This document shows positions 56,916 through 64,000 of a stretch of DNA of 64,000 nucleotides, in pieces. Within the stretch, counting starts at the first letter, position 1; each line of letters opens with the position of its first letter. The stretch is from NCBI RefSeq assembly GCF_000499845.2, contig NC_023758.2, forward strand, positions 8,347,227-8,411,226. Reading direction: 5' to 3'. The notes under the pieces are model-generated. The model saw only the letters and a program-made list of their open reading frames with translations. It searched no databases and was not told where the DNA came from. The stretch comes from Phaseolus vulgaris. Taxonomy: Eukaryota > Streptophyta > Magnoliopsida > Fabales > Fabaceae. The translations under genes and the position numbers were made by a program.

Positions 56916-57296
56916 CACTACAAGAAAATCATCAAATAGAAACCAATATTTAGAGACCAAAATAATTAGTTGTCATAGTAAATAAATTAGAGACTATTTT
57001 AGAAACTAAAAAGAAATTGGTTTCTAAATTAGTTTCTATTATTGTGAAATAGTTTCTAAATTGGTATCTAATTAGCTACCAATGTTTTAACTACCAATTA
57101 TTTAGATTCTAAATTTGATAGCAAAAATCTTAGTTGTTAATTAGATACCAATTTAGAAACCATTTAACAATAATAGAAACTAATTTAGAAACCAAAAATT
57201 TATTTAGTCCCTAAAATAGTCTCTAATTTAGTCACTATAGCAACTAATTATTTTTTTGTCTAAAATTGGTTTCTATTTCATGATTTTCTTGTAGTG
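56916..57296. mobile_element. CACTA-type MITE with foldback structure (381 bp)
   Basis: Termini CACTACAAGAAAATCAT and ATGATTTTCTTGTAGTG form near-perfect inverted repeats extending about 35 bp, and TAG is duplicated on each side (56913-56915, 57297-57299). A CACTA end plus a 3-bp duplication indicates the CACTA (En/Spm) superfamily. The interior is also largely self-complementary (TTTCTAAATTAGTTTCTATTATTG versus its reverse complement), so a transcript would fold into one long hairpin. No transposase. Confidence 0.88.
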
Positions 57297-57787
57297 TAGA
57301 TATCAATTTAAAAATTATTTTATAAAATTTTATTATTAACATAAACTACTTTAGATATCAATATTTTTTAGTTTATAAAATATTATCTAAATTAATCAAT
57401 AATTAATTATTTTTAGTTTATATTAATTATTATTTAATGATTTTTCATGTAGTGTAATTTAAATAGAATTTTTGTTAATCTTCCTTTTTGAATTTAATTG
57501 GACACTGTTAAAACATCTTGTGGATAAAAAAAATAGAGATTTTAATTATAGCAATTAATTAGGAAAAGTTTACTTAAATTAGATACAGTTATATTTAACT
57601 ATTTCACATTATTTTCTTTATTTTTAATCTGAAAAGTGAATTTAAGAGAATAATGTAAATAAAATGAAACTTTTGATGTAGACAAAATGAATAAAAAATA
57701 TTTAAAATAAAGTAAAAATTTAATAAAATAGGGTTGAGTTAGATTTAAAGTCCACTTTTTCGTAATAACTACTAAAACAAGTACTTC

Positions 57788-57919
57788 CCAAATATTCTTG
57801 ATATCTCCTGTTAGCAACTAATTATAGGGCTGCACATGTTTAAAATTGTGTTTGGTTGTTCTAATTTTTTAATTCTAGTATGAGTTATTTCGTTGATAAA
57901 AGTCACTAATATCTTCAAT
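57788..57919 (+). repeat. Direct repeat copy 2 (~132 bp)
   Basis: Pairs with 54749-54885; contains GCTGCACATGTTTAAAATTG in both copies. Confidence 0.85.
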
Positions 57920-58053
57920 GTAATTTTTTCATATATAATATGATATCACTATATTTAAATTCTGATTAAAACATACAAATTGTTTTCATGAACGTATATA
58001 TTTTAATATACAATTAAAATATATGAGTTTTGAGGGAGTATACATATAACTCA

Positions 58054-58057
<4 letters not shown>

Positions 58058-58108
<51 letters not shown>
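58058..58108. repeat. (TA)n microsatellite, ~51 bp
   Basis: Perfect alternating TA. Confidence 0.95.
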
Positions 58109-58114
<6 letters not shown>

Positions 58115-58752
58115 CGAATAACATTATATCTAACTATAGCTCCATTAATTAACTTATATAATTTTATTTAATTTTTTAATCGCATTAATTAGAGGACGTT
58201 GAAACTGGGGTTGAAAACCATTATCGAATATGTTCTGTTTCGCAATCTCAGAATATCATTCTTAAAATAAAATACCATATCTTTAAAAAGACAGTGAAGA
58301 GGAATAAAGTAAAAAACAGTTTAAAATGAAATGACGTTTTTTTTTCTTTCTTGAGAGGTACTATGCTAGTAATACTACAAAAAACAGTATATTATTGATA
58401 ATAAATTACTAAAGAAAAACTTATAAAATGAGAAGCATGCAAAAAACTTATAATATTTAATAAGTTTTGGTTAATAATAAAAGTGTTAAGAATATGGAAA
58501 AGAATATATACTGCTAACATTTTTTTATGAACAAAAGTCTAGAAGCACATGAAATTATCTTCAAGGTCAGAATAGAACATTAGAGGAATGGTTCTAAATA
58601 GCAAAATAATAAATATAACACAATCAAACTAAAGTGATTTTGGGAAATATTATTTGCTTGTGACATGAGCCAATCCTCATTAGTATAAAATAAAAGTGAA
58701 TACAGAGAATAGAAATCAAAGACAAAGATGCTTGTCTATAAATAAGGGTTGG

Positions 58753-58854
58753 TATTGAATTGATGGAAGTTTGTAGCATCTTTTAATTTTATTCACTACT
58801 ATTCTTTTGAGTGGATTTTATTATTGAATTGATGGAAGTTTGTAGCATCTTTTG
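58753..58854. repeat. Short tandem duplication, 69-bp period
   Basis: TATTGAATTGATGGAAGTTT and the following bases occur at 58753 and 58822 with about 33 identical bases. Confidence 0.85.
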
Positions 58855-59155
58855 TAGCCTCCCATTGAAGTGGTCCTTGGAGTTTATAAATTATAGTAAG
58901 TATTCCCTCTAGTTAAGTTGAGAAAAAATATCAACAACAAAACCTCAACTCTAGAACTAACCAAACCGGTGGATTAGGGGAAAATCACCACAAGAAAAAG
59001 ATCAATGAATTGAAACACAAGAATTCAATAGCATCCACAGGCCTAAACAACCAATCACAGATGTTTACAAGTTTGTGTAATATTAAATTTGACATAAACC
59101 CAGTTATCAAAATATTTTGTTTAAGACTAGTGTCCTAACAAACAAAAGTTACTAG

Positions 59156-60577
59156 TGTGACAGCATTAAAAAGAAAAGCAACGCACAGACCCCCCTGCAC
59201 GCACCATTTTTTTCTTCTTTTTCTTTCTCTCCCCATATTCTCTTCTCTCCCTCTCTCCTAATTTTCTCTCCCAATCTTCATCTATTTTAGAATCTGATCA
59301 TACCACGCTGTAGCTGAGGAGTTAAGGAACATTTCTACCCGATCAGATTTTCAAACAGAGTAAGTTCATTTTTACTCTAAATATCCTTTGTTCTCTGTTT
59401 TTCCTTAGGATTTAGTCATCAATCTTGATGGGGTCAGTTGAGAAGTTTAATCTTCTCAACTTATTCTATTATATACTGAAATTTTGTTCTGTTTGGATAA
59501 TTTGCATTAGGCCCGTAAATCTTTAAGCTTATCCAAACGGTGGGGAATAAAATTCTAAAAGTTGCTTGGAAAGCAAGCAATTGAGGTAAGGGAAGCTAAA
59601 TTTAATTTTTAATAGAACCCTAGGTTAGAAGATCTGGATGTGGAAGGGACGTGGTCCCAATATTCAATTTCTCTTGCAGGGATGTTGTGTGTTTATATAT
59701 ATTGGTTTGTTTGTTTATATATGATTTAATTTGTGGAAATATTTGATTTTGATGATTTAGTATTAAAGTGTTATTTTTTTATGTCAAATAGACTTTTGAA
59801 TATTTTAGATCACTTTTTGAAATGGTATGGAATTGAATTCATACATTTGGGATAATGTATGGACTGATGTTCGTTGTGTATTAAGTATTGATGTCGGGAT
59901 AATGTATGGACTGATGTTTGCTATGTATTAAGTATTGATGCCTATGTGGTAACAGAGATCTCCGAGCTTCACTGATGATCTAAGTCACATAGATTAAGAT
60001 ATCAGGTGGTGAGAAGCTGATGGGGGAGTTCATGCACACCGTGACATATGAGATGCACGGCTTGGGTTGTATTGAACTTACATTGGTCCTTTCTGTTGGA
60101 TTCGCTGGTAATCTTTGGATCAGGTGTTAGTCTCTGGTAGGACTTACTTAATACGGGTCTTCCGGAAGACGTTGTTTGTTGAATATTCTGGATGTGTAGA
60201 TCCATGTGAGATCTATGTGATTGATTTATGTTGTAATTTGAAGACGATTGAATAATTGAGAAATTGGCCATGTAATTTGATTTTCTCTTTTAATTTAATT
60301 TCGTATATTATAAAATTCTATTTTCACTAGCTTACCCTTGCTTTTTGTGTTGTGTTTAAACTGCGATGACTGTACTATGTACACGAGCAGATGACCATAC
60401 AGGTGCAGGAAAACCTTAGAGGTTTCAGAGTTTTATTTTGAGCTATGGATATGTAAATATTTGTATTTCTATAAATCCTAATCATGTATTAGGAATGTTT
60501 TGAAAAACTCCAAGTTTGTATAGAAATACGTAGAACTTGTATTGTAATAGTTAGATGTTATTTTCTGGGGTGTTACA
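59156..60577 (+). repeat. Solo LTR (1422 bp), gypsy (Tekay/Del-like)
   Basis: Begins TGTGACAGC and ends GGGGTGTTACA, imperfect inverted termini, flanked by ACTAG at 59151-59155 and 60578-60582. The GGGGTGTTACA end and a GAGCAGATGA motif near 60385 recall the long LTRs of Tekay/Del gypsy elements. No internal region is present. Orientation is inferred from that resemblance. Open frames inside have no motif. Confidence 0.8.
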
Positions 60578-60582
60578 ACTAG

Positions 60583-62280
60583 TTCATACACTAAAAATTT
60601 CTTGCTAAGAAGAACAGATGGCTTATTTGTGGAAACATTAACTTGTGGTTTGGTAAGTGTCATGTCTCTACATGATCTTCACTAGTTTGTTGAGGGCATA
60701 TACTTATCTGATGTTGCAACATGATTTTACCAATGTTGATATGATGAATGGTTCTCTACTATGCAAATCAAATTATTATGTGTGATAGAAAGGTGGTAGG
60801 ATTAATGACTTGTAAAACAAGTTGAGATCTTATTTAGAATCTCATTTATGGGTAGATATAAGTGTCTGCCTTTGTTGTCTGCATCAAGTTTTGTGTGATG
60901 GTGAGTGTTACAGATATGGTTCTGATGTTTGGCATTCCTTGCTAATCAAGAGTAGGGTGGGGAAAAACAAAAGGTAGGGACTAAGTTATGCCTTTCCTTA
61001 TAAGCATGGTATATGTTATTAGTATTATTTATTATTTGTAGCTTATGAATACATCAAAGTATAGTTTTTAAAATTTAAAGTGGTTAGTATCTAATATTTT
61101 GGTAATTAATATTATATACCAATTTAAAAATTAATTTATAATTTTTTATTAACAATAAAAATTATTTTAGATACAATAATTTTTTTAATTTATAAACTAG
61201 TATAAATTTGTCAATATATATTATCTCTCGCACTTGTATATCCGCATTTTTCTATTTTTATTATTACAACATAAAATAATTTTTATGCCCCTCAACAAGC
61301 CTCACTTTGCAATGTTTAGTTTTGAATTTAAAAATAGTGTTATCTCTTTTGTTATCCTTTTGAGATATAAAATTAAAACTGCTCACAAAATAAAAAAATA
61401 TCTCCACTCGTAGATTTTTAAAATAATAAAAAATATATAAATATAAGGATAAAATTGGAATTAAATAAAAAGACAGCTAAAGAGGGAAATCCCCTTTATA
61501 TATAGGTATAGATATAATAACAAAATACACTTACATACACACACACAATATTCAACACATCACTTGCAAATTATATTGTTGCATTGTCAACAAGATAAAG
61601 TATCCTTCAACAACACCCCCAATGAACAATGTCAATTGAAACATTATCAACAATATGTATCACCAATATACAATGATATCGCAACTAGCCGTCTTTTGGA
61701 AGACTCAATGTATTAAAAATGACCTACTAAATACTAACATTTTTCCTAGATTAGTATAGTTCATACACTTAGTTATCCAAGTCTAATGCATATTTAGGTT
61801 CTGACTACTTGATTTATTAATCTAAATTATCAAATCATTATTGAATTCAAGATATATCATCTACTTAATGAGCTAACATACTTAATACTTCCCCAAATAG
61901 GCTGATATCATCTTAGGTATCACATATTTTTTATTCATACATACATATTCTATTTTTCAGTAAAGATTGGGTCAAATACGATCCTTATGGGTCGGGTCAG
62001 ATAGCCAACATGGATCAGATCTAATCATTAATGTTTTGAAGAAAATGTATATTGTTTATTTATTTAAGTTTGTTTATTTACTCGTTTCATTTAAAGCATA
62101 TGTCTAACCAAACATAAAGGAAAAAAGATATTCAACGCATGACATCATTGAAAAACGGGAATTCAAGGGGCAATTGAGAGATTTTTGTTACAATCTCCTG
62201 AAGGAAGAGGGATCGAAAAAATGCTACAAAGGGATTGTGAGTCTCTGACCTAAGGTAAGCATTATTCTATGTCAGATACA
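60583..62280. other. AT-rich intergenic region
   Basis: No recognisable gene. The stretch around 61060-61205 resembles part of the AT-rich sequence flanking the MITE near 57300 (ATATCAATTTAAAAATTATTTT-type blocks). The LTR of element L may begin somewhere after 61900, but no boundary was found. Confidence 0.4.
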
Positions 62281-62446
62281 CTACATTGATATTTATGCTC
62301 TCACTGACTTGATCATCAGAGTTTTGTCAACAGGTGGAGCTTCCCTCATTTTACTATGATCTTGAAGAAACCCAGAACTACAATTGTGAAGGATCACCTC
62401 GAAGACCACCTCCAACCCTCCGACCTCGAGTTTTGGCGAGAACATT

Positions 62447-62464
62447 TGGTGCACACCGTGGGAC
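62447..62464 (+). promoter_or_regulatory. Primer-binding site region of element L
   Basis: TGGTGCACACCGTGGGAC, recalling the conserved TGGCGCCCACCGTGGGGC leader found after the LTR of Tat/Athila-type elements. Confidence 0.6.
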
Positions 62465-63003
62465 AAGATCGCTTGCGTGAGGAAGCCCACACTAATTGGG
62501 AGGAAGCCCGAACAAACCAAGAATGACTCATGGGTGCAGTAGATTCTTCTAGAAGATTGGTGGAAAACATTGTCTGGATGAAAGAAAAACTACAAAAAAT
62601 GAACGAGGAGTTGCGTAGAATCATGCATAGGCAAGGGAGGAGAAGTGCACGAGCCCGTTCCCCAGACATGTCATCATGAGATAACCCTCAACTGTTCTTA
62701 TAGGAAATTATGGAAGAATTGATTCCACCTCACTTCATTACAACAAAGATCACCCCTTTTTTCTGGGGTAGAAGACCCCAAATGCCATTTAAAGTCGTTT
62801 AGAGCTCAAATGATAATCTCAGGTGGATTGAACGTCATTTGATGCAAAAATGTTTATAGGCACGTTCACGAGGACGACTCTTCAATGGTTCAGCAGATTT
62901 CACACGACTACATCACTTTTTTTCAAGAATTCTCCAGGATATTCAAGGAACAATTCTCAGCCAACAAGGTCTACCCCCTTCCCCGATTACCCGTTCTTTT
63001 TGA

Positions 63004-63355
63004 CTTAAGATAACGAGAATGGGAATCCTTGAAGGACTAATTGAATCGCTTTTGCACCGTCTCGGTACGTCAGCAAACCCCAAATGAAGAGATGGTAGTC
63101 GTTGCATTCTTGAAAGGACTTCGGGTATGTCCCTTTAGTGACTCATTAATTCGAAACAGGGAAGAGTCCATGGCTGAAGTACAAAAGTGAGTAGTAGCTC
63201 ACATTGAACGAATAAGCAATTCAAAGGAAGAATATGAACAAACAATCAAAGCAGGGAAGATACAAGGAGAATGGACGTGAGCACTGCCAAAAGAACACTG
63301 AGGCATCCCCAAATCAACAATCTGATCAAAGATACATCCCATATATGGCTAAAAA
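63004..63355 (+). repeat. Duplicated gag segment, copy 1
   Basis: Matches 63675-64000 at roughly 88-90%, offset about 648-670 bp, for example GAAGAGTCCAT and GATACAAGGAGAATGGACG in both. Confidence 0.8.
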
Positions 63356-63674
63356 GGTGTATACGAAGGATCAATTCGATAGCGACATACCTTGGCCAAG
63401 GTTCAAAACATTTTACAGGTTGCTCATGACAAAGGAAGACGTGGTGGACAAGTTATAATTTCTAAAAACGATTGATCGGACATTGGGTAGATGGAAAGAT
63501 GTATCGTGTAAGTTTCATCAAACGCGATCACAACACCGAGAGGTGTCTGACTTTATCTTACCAACTCGCCAAGCTGGTCAAAGAAAGTTTTTTGACAAAG
63601 TATCTAGAGGTTGCCTACGAGAAAGTAAAAAAAGGCGAAAACCCACTAAAAAGGCGTGGCCATGAAGCTCCAAT

Positions 63675-64000
63675 TCTGAGATAGCGAGAAGGGAAATCCC
63701 TGAAGGACTATCTGAATCTCTTTTGCACCAAATGAAGAGATGGTATTCTTCGCATTCATGAAGGGACTCTGGGTCGGTCCCTTCAGTGGCTCACTAATTC
63801 GAAATAGGGAAGAGTCCATAGTTGAAGTATGAGAGCGAGTAATAGCTCACATCGAACGAAAAAGAAATTCAAAGGAAGAAGGTGAACGAACAACCAAAGC
63901 AAGGAAGATACAAGGAGAATGGACGAAAGCACCACCAAAAGAACACCGAGGCATCCTGAAATCGGCGATCTGATAGAGATACATCCCATATGTGGCTAAA
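63675..64000 (+). repeat. Duplicated gag segment, copy 2
   Basis: Second copy of 63004-63355; lacks about 23 bases present in copy 1 near 63060 and runs to the window edge. Confidence 0.8.

Larger units (their letters stand above)
57300..59150. other. AT-rich intergenic region
   Basis: No recognisable gene. Contains the second copy of the 135-bp direct repeat (57788-57919), a TA microsatellite (58058-58108) and a 33-bp direct repeat (58753-58785, 58822-58854). Confidence 0.5.
62281..64000 (+). mobile_element. 5' end of Tat-like gypsy element L (continues past the window)
   Basis: LTR-end-like sequence (62281-62444), a primer-site region TTTGGTGCACACCGTGGGAC (62445-62464; the consensus of the group is TTTGGCGCCCACCGTGGGGC), then gag on the plus strand to the window edge. 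Gag carries many stops and a partial duplication. Left LTR boundary not determined. Confidence 0.7.
62528..64000 (+). pseudogene. gag of element L, decayed and partly duplicated
   Basis: From 62528 (MGAVDSSRRLVENIV) a coiled-coil start (MKEKLQKMNEELRRIMHRQG) is followed by decayed gag core and FKEQFSANKVYPL. Then come EEMVVVAFLKGLRVCPFSDS and LIRNREESMAEVQK near 63085-63190, and a knuckle-region remnant plus TERCLTLSYQLAKLVKESFL (63472-63684). The EEMV...FSDSLIRN segment then appears again at 63730-63810. There are many stops and frame changes. It is closest to element D gag and fragment H gag. Confidence 0.72.

Noticed and set aside
59320..59700. Splice-like sites (GTAAGT, TTGCAG) suggesting a gene with untranslated exons
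   Set aside because: The region is inside a solo LTR with matching target duplications (59156-60577); no coding exons follow.
62293..62669. Minus-strand frames at the start of element L
   Set aside because: Antisense to the LTR end, primer site and gag coiled coil; shadows.

Overview
The window is nuclear plant DNA. LTR retrotransposons inserted into one another fill most of it. Protein families, LTR types, AT content and a compact intron-bearing gene fit a eudicot, most likely a legume of the Phaseolus/Vigna group; the genus is inferred from general look, not from a search. Only one ordinary host gene is convincing: a three-exon thioredoxin h gene on the minus strand (30388-30947) with its own TATA box. 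It lies in a TE-poor, AT-rich island at about 27.8-33.1 kb.

Layout, left. 1-6864: Ty3/gypsy element A (minus), with gag, protease, RT, RNase H and integrase all recognisable but broken. A interrupts a SIRE-like Ty1/copia derivative B (6865-16655, minus). B keeps gag and a 'putative plant transposon protein' ORF with no pol between them. B's gag is split by a very young, highly deleted gypsy element C (9499-14646; identical-length LTRs with about 3 differences; TSD ACTAT). B abuts the 3' part of a Tat-like gypsy D (minus; pieces from 16656 to 26456), which has about six ~95-bp tandem repeats downstream of pol. D is itself split by a 3'-truncated relative of C (E, to 21573) and by a SIRE-like LTR (23536-24526).

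Centre. 26457-27757: a ~170-bp tandem satellite array holding a ~208-bp plastid ndhG fragment whose frame is still open. Then the thioredoxin island. 33084-45210: Ty1/copia element F (plus; TSD CCTTA). Its RNase H is split by gypsy element G (36953-42832, minus; TSD CTCTC), and its 3' LTR is split by a 1.78-kb solo SIRE-like LTR (TSD ATTAC).

Right. A LINE-like RRM fragment (46855-47049) is joined to rearranged Tat-like fragments H (47050-54580, plus). H is split by gag-protease-only gypsy element I (47531-52395; TSD CTCAC). Then come a solo gypsy LTR (54903-55620; TSD ACATG), a CACTA-type foldback MITE (56916-57296; TSD TAG), a solo 1.4-kb LTR (59156-60577; TSD ACTAG), and at the right edge the 5' end of another Tat-like element L with a duplicated gag segment.

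The clearest biological theme is parasitism among retrotransposons. C and G share the same loss of RT/RNase H and the same wrecked integrase, yet both have paired LTRs and perfect target duplications, and C moved very recently. They look like one non-autonomous lineage copied in trans. Coordinates of LTRs and target duplications were read directly; lineage names (SIRE, Tat, Reina, Tekay) are recognition from memory and less certain than the class.
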